Shown here one piece after another: positions 8,280 to 17,424 of a DNA stretch of 64,000 bases. This DNA comes from Pseudomonas cavernae (GTDB lineage Bacteria; Pseudomonadota; Gammaproteobacteria; Pseudomonadales; Pseudomonadaceae), in the NCBI RefSeq assembly GCF_003595175.1, contig NZ_CP032419.1, positions 4,836,001-4,900,000 of the forward strand, given 5' to 3'. How positions within the stretch are numbered: the first letter of the stretch is position 1; each line of letters opens with the position of its first letter. A program made the position numbers and the translations under genes. The notes under the pieces were generated by a model that saw only the letters and a program-made list of their open reading frames with translations, made no database searches and was not told the DNA's origin.

Positions 8280-9568
8280 TAGCGCCGCTGGCTGAGCAGA
8301 TACAGGCCGACCAGCAGGCCCAGGCCGCACAACGCCGCCACGTAATAGGCCGGGCCCAACGGGTCGGCCTTGAGCAGCAGGGTCACGACCATCGGCGTCA
8401 GGCCGCCGAAGATGGCATAGGCCAGGTTGTAGGAGAACGACAGCCCGGAGAAGCGCACCACCGCCGGGAAGGCGTTGACCATCACATAGGGCACCGCGCC
8501 GATCACGCCGACGCACAGGCCGGTCAGCGCATACAGCGGGAACAGCCAGTCCGGGTGCGCCGCGAGGCTGCTGTAGAAGGTCCAGGACACCGCCGCCAGC
8601 AGCAGGCTGCCGACCAGTAACACGCGCCCGGCGCCGAAACGGTCGGCCAGTGCGCCGGCGGCGACGCAGCCGAAGCTGAGGAAGACGATGGCCAGGCTGT
8701 TGGCCTTGAGCGCGGTGGCGGCGGCGAAACCGTACTGCGTCTGCAGCAGGGTCGGGGTCATCAGGATCACCACCACGATGCCGGCGGTCAGCACCCAGGT
8801 CAGCAGCATCGACAGCAGCACCGCCGCGCGATGCTCGCGCACCACCGTCTTCAGCGGCAGCTCCTCGGCCAGCGCCTTGCGCAGCTGCAGCTCGGCGAAC
8901 ACCGGCGTCTCGTGCAGCCACTGGCGCAGGTAGACGGCCAGCAGGCCGAACACCCCGCCGAGCAGGAACGGCAGACGCCAGGCCCAGGCGAGCACTTCTT
9001 CGGCGGAATAGATGCTGTTGATCAGCGTCGCCATCAGCGAGCCGAGCAGGATGCCGGCGGTCAGCCCCGCGGTCAGGGTGCCGCAGGCGTAGCCGACATG
9101 CCGGGTCGGCACATGCTCGGAAACGAACACCCAGGCGCCCGGCACCTCGCCGCCGATCGCCGCGCCCTGAATCACCCGCAGCGACAGCAGCATGATCGGC
9201 GCCCAGATGCCGATCTGCGCGTAGGTCGGCAGCAAGCCCATCAACAGGGTCGGCACCGCCATCAGGAAGATGCTCAGGGTGAACATGCGCTTGCGCCCGA
9301 GCAGGTCGCCGAAATGCGCCATGACGATGCCGCCCAGCGGCCGCGCCAGGTAGCCGGCGGCGAAGATGCCGAAGGTCTGCAGCTGGCGCAGCCATTCGGG
9401 CATGTCGGCGGGGAAGAACAGCTTGCCGACCACCGCGGCGAAGAACACGAAGATGATGAAGTCGTAGAACTCCAGCGCGCCGCCGAGGGCGGACAGCGAC
9501 AGGGTCTTGTAGTCGTTACGGGTCAGTGGGCGCGCGCTGGGCACGGCGCTGAGAGACGCGGATGACAT
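8279..9568 (-). CDS. MFS transporter, metabolite:H+ symporter (ProP/citrate) type
   Basis: The 429-residue protein has about twelve hydrophobic segments and the MHS-family N-terminal hallmark ALEFYDFIIFVFFAAVVGKLFF, here near residues 27-48. The loop-2/3 MFS motif GYLARPLGGIVMAHFGDLLGRKR follows near residue 70, split here only for description. ProP, citrate and dicarboxylate carriers belong to this group; the substrate cannot be told from sequence. I chose the ATG at 9568 (MSSASLSAVPSARP) because upstream codons lack transporter homology and a GAGAAAG site precedes it. The gene stands alone, divergent from the thioesterase. Its 3' end coincides with the end of the MITE. Confidence 0.9.
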   Translation of the reverse strand: MSSASLSAVPSARPLTRNDYKTLSLSALGGALEFYDFIIFVFFAAVVGKLFFPADMPEWLRQLQTFGIFAAGYLARPLGGIVMAHFGDLLGRKRMFTLSIFLMAVPTLLMGLLPTYAQIGIWAPIMLLSLRVIQGAAIGGEVPGAWVFVSEHVPTRHVGYACGTLTAGLTAGILLGSLMATLINSIYSAEEVLAWAWRLPFLLGGVFGLLAVYLRQWLHETPVFAELQLRKALAEELPLKTVVREHRAAVLLSMLLTWVLTAGIVVVILMTPTLLQTQYGFAAATALKANSLAIVFLSFGCVAAGALADRFGAGRVLLVGSLLLAAVSWTFYSSLAAHPDWLFPLYALTGLCVGVIGAVPYVMVNAFPAVVRFSGLSFSYNLAYAIFGGLTPMVVTLLLKADPLGPAYYVAALCGLGLLVGLYLLSQRR

Positions 9569-9842
9569 GGTGGCGGCTTTCTCATTATTTAAGGGGGCGC
9601 GGCAGGTGGCGCACGATAGCAAATTGCTCACGCCGACACAGCCTGCGCGCCCCGGCCGGTCGAATGTGGAACCGAACGGTCGTCGCCCGCCGCAAGCCCC
9701 GATATACTGCGCCCTGAACCTCGACAACCGCGGACCAGCTCCCAGTTAGAGCGGCCGGGGGTATGCAGTCCACATCACGGTGCGGGTCGCCGTCTTGCCC
9801 GTAGGCCGACCATCACGCCCAACCAGTAAGAGGCCCCTCGGC

Positions 9843-10250
9843 ATGATCGAACACGAAGAAGAAGAAAACCTCACGCCACTGGGCGACCTCGCCTTGCAGA
9901 TCACCGCCCTGCCGCGCGAAACCAACGGCTTCGGCGATATCTACGGCGGCTGGCTGGTGTCGCAGATGGACCTCGCCGGCACTGCCATGGCCAGCAAGGT
10001 CGCCGGCGGCCGGGTGTCCACCGTGGCCATCGACCGCATGGCCTTCCTGGTGCCGGTCGCGGTCGGCGCGCAACTGTCGTTCTACACCCAAACCCTGCAG
10101 GTCGGCCGCAGCTCGATCCAGATGCTGGTCGAAGTGTGGAGCGACGACCCGCTGTCCAGTGAGCAGCGCAAGGTCACCGAAGCGGTGTTCGTCTTCGTCG
10201 CCATCGACGGCAGCGGCCGCACCCGCCCCGTCCCGCCGCGGCGCGGCTAA
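9843..10250 (+). CDS. Acyl-CoA thioesterase, YciA-like hotdog fold
   Basis: This 135-residue single-domain hotdog thioesterase hydrolyses acyl-CoA in the cytoplasm. The family pattern is clear: ETNGFGDIYGGWLVSQMDLAG near residue 26 (Asn and Asp-Ile-Tyr-Gly-Gly active-site segment), ASKVAGGRVSTVAIDRMAF and a terminal VTEAVFVFVAID strand. The ATG at 9843 follows AAGAGG at good spacing. An upstream in-frame ATG at 9780 lacks family similarity. It is transcribed convergently with the ABC exporter genes, with a hairpin terminator between them. Confidence 0.92.
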   Translation: MIEHEEEENLTPLGDLALQITALPRETNGFGDIYGGWLVSQMDLAGTAMASKVAGGRVSTVAIDRMAFLVPVAVGAQLSFYTQTLQVGRSSIQMLVEVWSDDPLSSEQRKVTEAVFVFVAIDGSGRTRPVPPRRG

Positions 10251-10257
10251 AAAAGCA

Positions 10258-10287
10258 CAGAAACGCCGGCAGACGCCGGCGTTTCTG
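10258..10287 (-). terminator. Convergent terminator
   Basis: A perfect 13-bp stem (CAGAAACGCCGGC / GCCGGCGTTTCTG) with a 4-nt loop lies between the converging thioesterase and exporter genes. On the minus strand it is followed within 3 nt by TTTTTT, so it best terminates the exporter operon. It may also act from the other side. Confidence 0.85.
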
Positions 10288-10301
10288 CCTGAGCCGCCCG
10301 C

Positions 10302-11498
10302 CTATTCGCTGCGCAACGCCTCCACCGGCCGCAACCGCGCCGCCCGCCGCGCCGGCGCCAGGCCGGCGGCCACGCCCACCAGTGCCGCCAACAGCAAGGC
10401 CAGCAGCACCAGCGCCGGGCTCAGGCGCAGCGGCAGACCCGGCGCCAGCTCCTGCAGGGTCACCAACAGCAGCCCCACCAACCCCAGGCCGAGCAGCCCG
10501 CCGAGCAGGGACAACAGCGTCGCCTCGGCGAGGAACAGTCCCAGCACCTGCCGCGGCGCGGCGCCAATGGCGCGCAGCAGGCCAATCTCCGCGCTGCGCT
10601 CGCCCACCGTGGTGGTCATGATGGTGAGGATGCCCACCGCCCCCACCAGCAGCGAGATGCCACCCAGTGCCGCGATCCCCAGGGTCAGGGTGGCGAGGAT
10701 GCGGTTCAGGCTGCCGAGCAAGTCGTCCTGCGAGGTGAGGCTGAAGTCCTCGCGGCCGTGCCGCTCCACCAGCAGTCGACGCACCCGCTCGGCGAAGGGC
10801 GCCGCGCGGGTGCCGGTATCGAACAGCACATGGACCTTCACCAGGCCGTTGCGGTTGAACAGGCTCTCGGCCCAGTCCACCGGAATGTAGGCGATGTCGT
10901 CGAGGTCGAAGCCGAGCAGGTTGCCCTTGCGCCCCATCACCCCGATCACCCGGAAGCGCGTGCCGCCGACCCGCACCAGGGCGCCCAGCGGGTTGGCCGT
11001 GCCGAACAGCTCCTCGCGCAGTTTGTGGCCGAGCACCACGTAGGGCGGCGAACGGCCGTCGCGCGGCGCCGGCAGGAACTGCCCGAGGGCCATCCGCACC
11101 TGCCAGGCCGTGGCCAGCTGATGACCGCTGCCGAGGATGTCGACGCGCCGGTTCAGGGCGCCGCTGTGGATATCGCCGTTACCTTGGATGATCGGCACCA
11201 CCGCCTCGACATGCGGCAGCCGGCGCAGCGCCTCGGCATCGGCGATGGCCAGCGGCCTGACGCTGGCGAGCAGGCCGCCGAGGCCGGCGGTGTGGATCTT
11301 GCCCGGACGCACCGTGACCACCCGCGTGCCGAACTGGGCGAAGCTCTCCAAGACGTAGCCGCGCAGGCCCTCGCCGATGGCGGTGAGGATGGCCACCGCG
11401 GCGATGCCGACGGCTACCCCAAGCAGGGTCAGCAGGCTGCGCAGCGGCTGGCTGGTCAGCGCCGAGCCGGTCAGCCGCAAGCCGTCCTGCCAGCGCAT
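10302..11498 (-). CDS. MacB-like ABC transporter permease (distal)
   Basis: The gene encodes 398 residues with MacB/FtsX topology. One N-terminal membrane segment (residues 22-45, LLTLLGVAVGIAAVAILTAI) precedes a large MacB periplasmic domain (about residues 50-255), then three C-terminal segments with the coupling sequence ERSAEIGLLRAIGAAPRQV. It ends with the usual ARLRPVEALRSE. The start ATG at 11498 shares one base with the stop of the upstream permease gene (TGATG), showing translational coupling. Permeases of this type transmit ATPase-driven movements to the periplasm to push out peptides, macrolides or lipoproteins. The substrate is unknown. Confidence 0.9.
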   Translation of the reverse strand: MRWQDGLRLTGSALTSQPLRSLLTLLGVAVGIAAVAILTAIGEGLRGYVLESFAQFGTRVVTVRPGKIHTAGLGGLLASVRPLAIADAEALRRLPHVEAVVPIIQGNGDIHSGALNRRVDILGSGHQLATAWQVRMALGQFLPAPRDGRSPPYVVLGHKLREELFGTANPLGALVRVGGTRFRVIGVMGRKGNLLGFDLDDIAYIPVDWAESLFNRNGLVKVHVLFDTGTRAAPFAERVRRLLVERHGREDFSLTSQDDLLGSLNRILATLTLGIAALGGISLLVGAVGILTIMTTTVGERSAEIGLLRAIGAAPRQVLGLFLAEATLLSLLGGLLGLGLVGLLLVTLQELAPGLPLRLSPALVLLALLLAALVGVAAGLAPARRAARLRPVEALRSE

Positions 11499-12709
11499 CA
11501 ATGGCTCCCCGCCGGCTGCAGTGCCTGCACCGGCCGCAGCGCCGCGGCATGGCTGGCCGGCAGCCAGGCGAACAGCAGCGCAGCGCCCAGGGCCAGCGCC
11601 AGGGCGCTGCAGCGAGCCCACCAGGGCGCGTACAGCGGCAGGTCGCTGGCCAGCCGCCCCAGCCACAACAGGCTTTCGCCCAGCAGCAGGCCCGCGCCGG
11701 CGCCCAGCAACGCCAGCAGCGCCGCCTCGCCGAGAAACAGCAGGCGTACCTGCGCCGCGCTGGCGCCGATGGCCTTGAGCAGGCCGATCTCGGCGGTACG
11801 CTGCAGCACCGCGACCCAGGTGACATTCATGATCAGGATGCCGGCCACCACCAGGCTGATGGCGGCGATGCCGGCCAGGGCCAGGGTCAGGGCCCGGAGG
11901 ATGCCGTCGCTGGCGGCGAGCAGCGAGTCCTGGCTGAGCAGGGTGACGTCCTCCTCGCCCTCGTGGCGCGCCGTCAGGGTCGCCAGCACCTGGCGCCGGG
12001 CACTCGCGAGGAAGCCCGGTCCGCGCACCTCGACGAACACCCGCTGCAGCCCCGCGCGGTTGAACAGCGCCTCGGCGCTGGCCACCGGAATGATCAGCGC
12101 CTCGGCGAAATCCATGCCGAGGGATTCGCCGCGGTCGGCGAGGATGCCCACCACCCGCAAGCGCCGGTCGCCGGCCCGCAGCCACTGGCCGAGGGCCGGG
12201 GCGCTGCCGAACAGCTCGGCGCGCAAGCGGCTGCCGAGCACGCAGACATCCTCCGCCTGCCCCGCCGCCAACTCCGGCAGCGCCTGCCCCTGGGCGAGGC
12301 GCAGCTGGCGGATGGCAAAGAAGGCGCGGGTGGTGCCGAGGGTCAGCGCCTCACGGCTGCGATTGCCCTGGCTGACCTGCAGTTGCCCGGCGTGCAGCGG
12401 TGCCACCCGGCGGATCGCCGGCAGCCGGGCGATGGCCGCAGCGTCGCCCAGGGTCAGGTCGCGCGGTGCCATGCCGGTGATCGGCGGCATGCCGCCGGTG
12501 GTTTCATTGCGCCCAGGGAGGACGATCAGGATATTGCGCCCGAGCAGGGAGAACTCGCCGAGGACGAAGGCCCGCACACCCTCGCCGAGGCCGCTGAGCA
12601 GGGTCACCGCCAGCACGCCGATGCCGATCGCCAGCAGCAGCATGACGCTGCGCGAGCGATGCCCGCGCAGGGCGCCGAGCCACAGCCGGCAGGCGTCCCC
12701 GGCGCGCAT
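11498..12709 (-). CDS. MacB-like ABC transporter permease (proximal)
   Basis: This 403-residue protein is paralogous to the next gene. An N-terminal membrane segment (residues 22-42) precedes a MacB periplasmic domain to about residue 265. Three membrane segments follow, with the coupling motif QRTAEIGLLKAIGASAAQVRLLF and the tail ALRPVQALQPAGSH. It overlaps the ATPase gene upstream by one base and the second permease downstream by one base, so all four exporter genes form one operon. Having two different permeases suggests a heterodimer, as in LolCE, rather than a MacB homodimer. That is inferred from gene count. Confidence 0.9.
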   Translation of the reverse strand: MRAGDACRLWLGALRGHRSRSVMLLLAIGIGVLAVTLLSGLGEGVRAFVLGEFSLLGRNILIVLPGRNETTGGMPPITGMAPRDLTLGDAAAIARLPAIRRVAPLHAGQLQVSQGNRSREALTLGTTRAFFAIRQLRLAQGQALPELAAGQAEDVCVLGSRLRAELFGSAPALGQWLRAGDRRLRVVGILADRGESLGMDFAEALIIPVASAEALFNRAGLQRVFVEVRGPGFLASARRQVLATLTARHEGEEDVTLLSQDSLLAASDGILRALTLALAGIAAISLVVAGILIMNVTWVAVLQRTAEIGLLKAIGASAAQVRLLFLGEAALLALLGAGAGLLLGESLLWLGRLASDLPLYAPWWARCSALALALGAALLFAWLPASHAAALRPVQALQPAGSH

Positions 12710-13392
12710 CAGGCGGCTCCCTGGCGCCTGTCGCTGAGGATGCGCCCGTCGCGCAGCTGCAGCTGGCGGTGGGCACGGGCGGCGTGCTGGGCATCGTGGG
12801 TGACCAGGATCAGGGTCAGCCCCTCAGCATTCAACTCCTCCAGCAGCGCCACCACTTCGGCACCGGACTGACTGTCGAGATTGCCGGTGGGCTCGTCGGC
12901 CAGCAGCAGCGCCGGCTGCATGACCATCGCCCGGGCGATGGCCACCCGCTGGCGCTGGCCGCCGGAGAGCTCGGCGGGGCGATGGCGCAGGCGCTCGCCG
13001 AGGCCCAGGCGCTCCGCCAGGCGCAGGCTGCGGCGGCGCCGCTCGGCCGGCACCAGGCCGGCCAGGAGCATGGGCAGCTCGATGTTCTCCAGTGCCGTCA
13101 GCCGCGGGATCAAGTGGAAGGCCTGGAACACGAAGCCGATCTGCCGGCTGCGCAGGCTGGCCCGGCGCTCCTCGCTGAGGCCCGCGGTCGGCTCGGCATT
13201 CAGCCAGAACTCGCCGGCGTCCGGCGCATCCAGCAGGCCGAGAATGTTGAGCAGGGTCGACTTACCCGAGCCCGAGGCCCCGGTGATCGCCAGGTACTCG
13301 CCGTCCGCCACTTCCAGATCGAGCGCATCGAGGCCGCGGACCTGCTGGTCGCCCAGCTGGAAGCAACGGCTCACCTGGCGCAGGCGGATCAT
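12709..13392 (-). CDS. ABC transporter ATP-binding protein, LolD/MacB type
   Basis: The 227-residue ATPase shows Walker A GASGSGKST, Q-loop FVFQAFHLIPRLTALENIELP (a LolD/MacB hallmark), signature LSGGQRQR, Walker B LLLADEPTGNLDSQSG and the H-loop ILVTHDAQHA. It powers the two neighbouring permeases. The ATG at 13392 overlaps the adaptor gene's stop by 4 bp, and its own stop overlaps the proximal permease start. Confidence 0.94.
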   Translation of the reverse strand: MIRLRQVSRCFQLGDQQVRGLDALDLEVADGEYLAITGASGSGKSTLLNILGLLDAPDAGEFWLNAEPTAGLSEERRASLRSRQIGFVFQAFHLIPRLTALENIELPMLLAGLVPAERRRRSLRLAERLGLGERLRHRPAELSGGQRQRVAIARAMVMQPALLLADEPTGNLDSQSGAEVVALLEELNAEGLTLILVTHDAQHAARAHRQLQLRDGRILSDRRQGAA

Positions 13393-14546
13393 CGCGGCGA
13401 CTCCGCGGCGCCGCCCGCTTGCGGGCTCACCAGGCGACCATCCGCGAGGCCTTCCTGGTCCAGGCTGGCGGTAACCCGGTCGCCGACCTGCAGGCCGCCG
13501 GTCACCTCGCTCCAGCGCCAGTTGGCCAGGCCGACCTCGACCTGCTGCTCGCGCAGATGACCGCTGGCGGGGTCGTAGCGCAGCACCCGGCCGCCCTCCA
13601 GCAGGCTCTCGGTGGGCACCCGCAGGGCCTGCGGGCGTTGCGCCAGGAGGATCTCCACATCGGCGCTGTAGCCGCTGAGCAGCACCAGCTCCGGCGTCAG
13701 CCGTTCGAAGCGCACCTCGATGTCGACGGTGCGCGCCTGCTTCTCCAACTCGCGCACGAAGGGTGCGATGCGGCTGACCCGGCCGTCGAAACTGCGACCC
13801 CGAAAGGCATCCAAGCTGATGCGCACCGGCATCCCGGGACGCACCAGGGCGGCATCCACCTCATCGATAGGCGCCTCGACATACAGGCACTGGTCATCGA
13901 TCAGGTCGACCGCCGGTGGCGTCGGGATGCCCGGCGGCGACGGGGTAACGAACTCGCCGAGTTCGCCGTTGATCTCCGCGACTATGCCGGCGAAGGGCGC
14001 CCGCAGGGTCGCCTGGTCGAGCTGCGAGTGCTGCAGCGCCAGGCTGGCCTCGGCCTCGCGGATCTTCGCCGCGCCGCCCGTGCACAGCAGCTGTGACAGC
14101 CGGGCGCGGGTTGCGCTCTGGTCCAGCAGGTCCTCCGAGGCCAGCCGGCGTTCGGCCAGGTGACGCAGGCGCTTGAGATCGCGCTGGTCCTGGCTGGCCT
14201 GCTGGCAGCTTTGCTCGCGCTGGCTGCGCTGCGCATCGAGCCGCGCCTGGGCCTCGGCGACCCGCGCCTCCAGGTCGTCCTGACGCAGGCGCATCAGCAC
14301 AGCGCCGGCCTCCACCCGCTGGCCTTCCTGGATCAGCAGCTCGCTCACCTGGCCCCCGCGATTGAACGACAGATGCGAGCGCCGACAGGCCTTGACGGTG
14401 CCCGCCCGGGTGTTGGCGACCAGGGTTTCCACCGGGCCTGGAGCCACCTCCACCAACTGCACCGGCAGGGGTTGCGGACGCTTCCAAAAGCCGAGCAAAG
14501 CCATCAAAACGGCTAAAATAGGAATAATTATCAATAGCTTGCGCAT
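13389..14546 (-). CDS. Periplasmic adaptor (HlyD/MacA-type membrane fusion protein)
   Basis: The 385-residue protein starts at the ATG at 14546 (MRKLLIIIPILAVLMALLGF), an uncleaved signal-anchor. It continues with a split lipoyl domain (VSELLIQEGQRVEAGAVLMRL near residue 68, and ATLRAPFAGIVAEINGELGEFV near residue 180) around a helical hairpin, then beta-barrel and membrane-proximal domains. This matches MacA/HlyD adaptors, which link inner-membrane ABC exporters to an outer-membrane channel. No TolC-like gene is encoded here, so the system would use a channel encoded elsewhere. First gene of the four-gene operon. Confidence 0.9.
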   Translation of the reverse strand: MRKLLIIIPILAVLMALLGFWKRPQPLPVQLVEVAPGPVETLVANTRAGTVKACRRSHLSFNRGGQVSELLIQEGQRVEAGAVLMRLRQDDLEARVAEAQARLDAQRSQREQSCQQASQDQRDLKRLRHLAERRLASEDLLDQSATRARLSQLLCTGGAAKIREAEASLALQHSQLDQATLRAPFAGIVAEINGELGEFVTPSPPGIPTPPAVDLIDDQCLYVEAPIDEVDAALVRPGMPVRISLDAFRGRSFDGRVSRIAPFVRELEKQARTVDIEVRFERLTPELVLLSGYSADVEILLAQRPQALRVPTESLLEGGRVLRYDPASGHLREQQVEVGLANWRWSEVTGGLQVGDRVTASLDQEGLADGRLVSPQAGGAAESPR

Positions 14547-14954
14547 GTTGGCGGGCTCCACTCGCGAGCGGTCACCTGAGTCTAGGCCAGCCCGGCGCGC
14601 TGCCAGCCCGCCCATCTGCCAGTCGTCGACTCAGGCCCCGTGCGGGTGGCCCGCCGATGTTCCCAAGGGGGGGCCCCAGCCCCCGAAAATCAAGGTCTTA
14701 GCCTCGCCGCGGGGGACCTGCGACTAAAGTCTGGACTCGGTCGAAATCGTCAATTAACCGACGAGTGGCGTGCGAACGAGCACATAAGTAACACTCGCGT
14801 CAACTTGTCGGCGAAATATGCCGCGCCGCGCCACCTATGGGCCCAGACCTGGGCGAAAACAGCGAATAGCACTTGCCGCACCCGCCCTGCTGGTTCGAAA
14901 TAGCAACTGGCGCCCGAGCGCTCTCAACCCGGCCACAGCCAGCGGAGACCAGCG
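14547..14954. other. Intergenic region between adaptor operon and mutarotase
   Basis: These 408 bp separate divergent transcription units. I see no convincing gene. The stretch around 14665-14715 is rich in G and C runs (GGGGGGGCCCC, CCGCGGGGGACC) that could form secondary structure. No clear sigma-70 promoter stands out, although both flanking units must be transcribed from here. Confidence 0.5.
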
Positions 14955-15869
14955 ATGTACGACGAAACCCTGCCCACCGTGGACCAGCTACAGCTTGGCG
15001 AATTGGCCTGCTGGCGCGTGCATACCCGCCATGCCGAACTGCTGGTGGCGCAACAAGGCGCGCAGGTATTGAGCTACCAGCCCCACGGCCAGGAGCCGTT
15101 GATCTGGCTCAGCGAGCAGGCCGACTACCAGCCCGGCCAGTCCGTGCGCGGCGGCGTGCCAGTGTGCTGGCCCTGGTTCGGCGACCTCAAACGCAACCCC
15201 GCCACCCTCCAGGCGCTCTATCACGGCAGCGCGCCGGCGCCGGCCCACGGCCTAGTGCGCGGCCTCGACTGGGAACTGCTCGGCATCGACACCGAGGACT
15301 CCGCCGTCAACCTTCGCTTCGCCTGCCTGCAGCCCGAAGCGGGCCTGCCCGGCTGGCCGCACGCGGTCGACCTGCAGCTGCACATCCAGCTCGACGAGCG
15401 CCTGTGCCTGACGCTCAGCAGCCACAACCGCGGCGACCAGCCCATCGTCCTCAGCCAGGCCCTGCACACCTACTTCGCCGTCAGCGACATCCACCAGACC
15501 CGCGTCAGCGGCCTGGCCGGCAGCCGCTACATCGAAACCCTCGAAGGCTGGCAGGAGCGCCAACAGGCCGGCGACCTAAAATTCCACGGCGAAACCGACC
15601 GCATCTACCTCGACACCCCCGCCCGCCTGAGCATCCTCGACCCCGGCTGGCAGCGACAGATCCACCTCGAGGCCAGCGGCTCGCGTTCGGCTGTGGTCTG
15701 GAACCCCTGGATCGACAAGGCGCAACGCCTGTCGCAATTCGCCAGCGACGCCTGGCAAGGCATGCTCTGCATCGAAACCGCCAACGTCCTCGATGACGTA
15801 CTGCACCTGGCGCCCAACGAGCAGAAGAGCCTGGCGGTTAGTTTGTGGGCGGAGCCTTTGCAGGAGTAA
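14955..15869 (+). CDS. D-hexose-6-phosphate mutarotase (aldose 1-epimerase family, YeaD-like)
   Basis: The 304-residue cytoplasmic enzyme equilibrates the alpha and beta anomers of glucose-6-phosphate. Family features are GAQVLSYQP near residue 36, the phosphate-binding GVPVCWPWFGD near residue 67 (Arg just upstream in RGGVPV), AHGLVRGLDWELL with the substrate His near residue 99, LHTYFAVSDI with the catalytic His near residue 170, and a glutamate in MLCIETANV near the end. The ATG at 14955 follows a GGAGACC site. It appears monocistronic. In the family it supports glucose-6-phosphate metabolism, fitting the zwf homologue 30 kb away only in a general way. Confidence 0.93.
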   Translation: MYDETLPTVDQLQLGELACWRVHTRHAELLVAQQGAQVLSYQPHGQEPLIWLSEQADYQPGQSVRGGVPVCWPWFGDLKRNPATLQALYHGSAPAPAHGLVRGLDWELLGIDTEDSAVNLRFACLQPEAGLPGWPHAVDLQLHIQLDERLCLTLSSHNRGDQPIVLSQALHTYFAVSDIHQTRVSGLAGSRYIETLEGWQERQQAGDLKFHGETDRIYLDTPARLSILDPGWQRQIHLEASGSRSAVVWNPWIDKAQRLSQFASDAWQGMLCIETANVLDDVLHLAPNEQKSLAVSLWAEPLQE

Positions 15870-16072
15870 TTCCTGCCCTTAATGAAGGTTTGCTCTTTCT
15901 AACTAGTGACACATTCGTCATAGAAACCAGAATGCGGTGACAGCTAACGGGCCAGAAGCAGCCATTCACGTTTCGTCGGAAAAGTGTCTCTGAGCCAAGT
16001 TCGGGGGGACAATCGAGAGCGATCTTCACATCTCGATCATGTATGCCCTTAGGGCGTGGTCAGGAGGAAACC

Positions 16073-17413
16073 ATGAGCAAACGCGACAAGCGTGGCAATC
16101 CTGTTTCCTATGACTCGCAGGAGGCAATCGATGCTCTGGATAGAGCTTGCGACTTGCTGCATGCCTACCAGGCCGATCCTCTGGCTGCGGCTGACAAAAT
16201 TATCGCGGAGCACCCGGATTTTGCGCTGGCCTACGCCTTTCGTGCTGGCGCGATTGCGACTGCGACCGACAAAGCGTTTGACTCAGAGCTGTTCAAGAGC
16301 TTGGACGCGGCAGAGCGGTTGGCACCGAAAGCGAATGATCGCGAGCGGCAGCATATCCATGCAGTACGCGCTTGGTTCGACGGCGACTGGGAGCGGGCAA
16401 TCGCAAACTGGGGGCGTGTTTCGATTGAGCACCCCCGCGATCTGCTGGCACTGCAATACGCCCATTTGGGCGACTTCTATCTAGGTTACTCGCACATGCT
16501 ACGTGATCGCGTGGCTCGTGTGATGCCGCGCTGGGATAACGACGTTCCTGGCTTTGGCTTTGTGAAAGGGATGTATGCCTTTGGCCTGGAAGAGGCAGGG
16601 GATTACCGGCAGGCCGAAGAGCAGGGTCGCGAGGCTGTTGCCTTGAACCCGCAGGATGGTTGGGCAGTGCATGCCGTCACTCATGTCATGGAAATGCAGG
16701 GCCGTAGCGAAGAGGGGGCTAAGTACCTTTCATCCAGCGCCAATGCTTGGGCTCCCAATAGCATGTTTGCCTTCCATTTGTGGTGGCACAAAGCGCTATT
16801 CCTCCTTGAGGCTAATGACGTGGCTGGCGCGCTTCGTCTCTTTGATGAGGACATTTCAGCGGGTGGATTTGGTCAAGCGCTTGAGCTACTTGATGGATCA
16901 GCGCTGCTCTGGAGACTCTCCCTGCTCGGTCATGACGTTGGAGATCGGTGGAAAGGACTGGCCAAAAAATGGGAGTCCCGTTGTGAAGACGGCTTCTACG
17001 CCTTTAACGACGTGAACGCGATGATGTCATTCGTGGGTTCTGGAAACAGTCGCGCACAAGCTCAGCAGTTGGATGCCCTGAAGCGGGCCGCTGCTGGCAG
17101 TGGTACCAACGCCATGATGAGTAGAGAGATTGGTGTGCCAGCGTGCGAAGGGTTGGTGGCGTTTGGTCGTGGGGATTACGCCCAAGCTATAGCGTCGTTG
17201 ATGCCGCTACGCGCCAAAGCTAACCGCTTCGGCGGTAGTCACGCGCAGCGCGATGTCTTCTCATGGACGCTGACCGAAGCAGCTATTCGCCTTGGCAACC
17301 GCGCACTTGCCGAGGCACTGGTTGCCGAGCGCCTTGCATTAAAGCCTGAGAGCCCGATCAACCGCGCCTGGAAAATGCGCGCTGGTCAATTACAGTCGCT
17401 GCATGCGGGATAG
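16073..17413 (+). CDS. TTC38-like tetratricopeptide repeat protein
   Basis: The 446-residue protein is almost wholly helical with TPR-like pairs: AHPDFALAYAFRAGA-type repeat near residue 45, DDWERAIANWGRV-type near 110 and GDYRQAEEQGREAVALNPQD near 185. It also has the TTC38 hallmark WAVHAVTHVMEMQGRSEEG near residue 205. No signal peptide is visible, so it should be cytoplasmic. The ATG at 16073 follows a strong AGGAGG. TTC38-family proteins are sporadic in bacteria and their role is not established. Codon use is visibly less G/C-biased than in neighbouring genes, and it lies next to an IS/chaC scar, both suggesting acquisition by transfer. Confidence 0.85.
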   Translation: MSKRDKRGNPVSYDSQEAIDALDRACDLLHAYQADPLAAADKIIAEHPDFALAYAFRAGAIATATDKAFDSELFKSLDAAERLAPKANDRERQHIHAVRAWFDGDWERAIANWGRVSIEHPRDLLALQYAHLGDFYLGYSHMLRDRVARVMPRWDNDVPGFGFVKGMYAFGLEEAGDYRQAEEQGREAVALNPQDGWAVHAVTHVMEMQGRSEEGAKYLSSSANAWAPNSMFAFHLWWHKALFLLEANDVAGALRLFDEDISAGGFGQALELLDGSALLWRLSLLGHDVGDRWKGLAKKWESRCEDGFYAFNDVNAMMSFVGSGNSRAQAQQLDALKRAAAGSGTNAMMSREIGVPACEGLVAFGRGDYAQAIASLMPLRAKANRFGGSHAQRDVFSWTLTEAAIRLGNRALAEALVAERLALKPESPINRAWKMRAGQLQSLHAG

Positions 17414-17424
17414 CAGGAAGTCAA

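Noticed and set aside
10302..12185. One 627-residue permease spanning both ABC permease genes
   Set aside because: The N-terminal 229 residues are an out-of-frame reading of the first permease. The real start is at 11498 and shares a base with the preceding stop.
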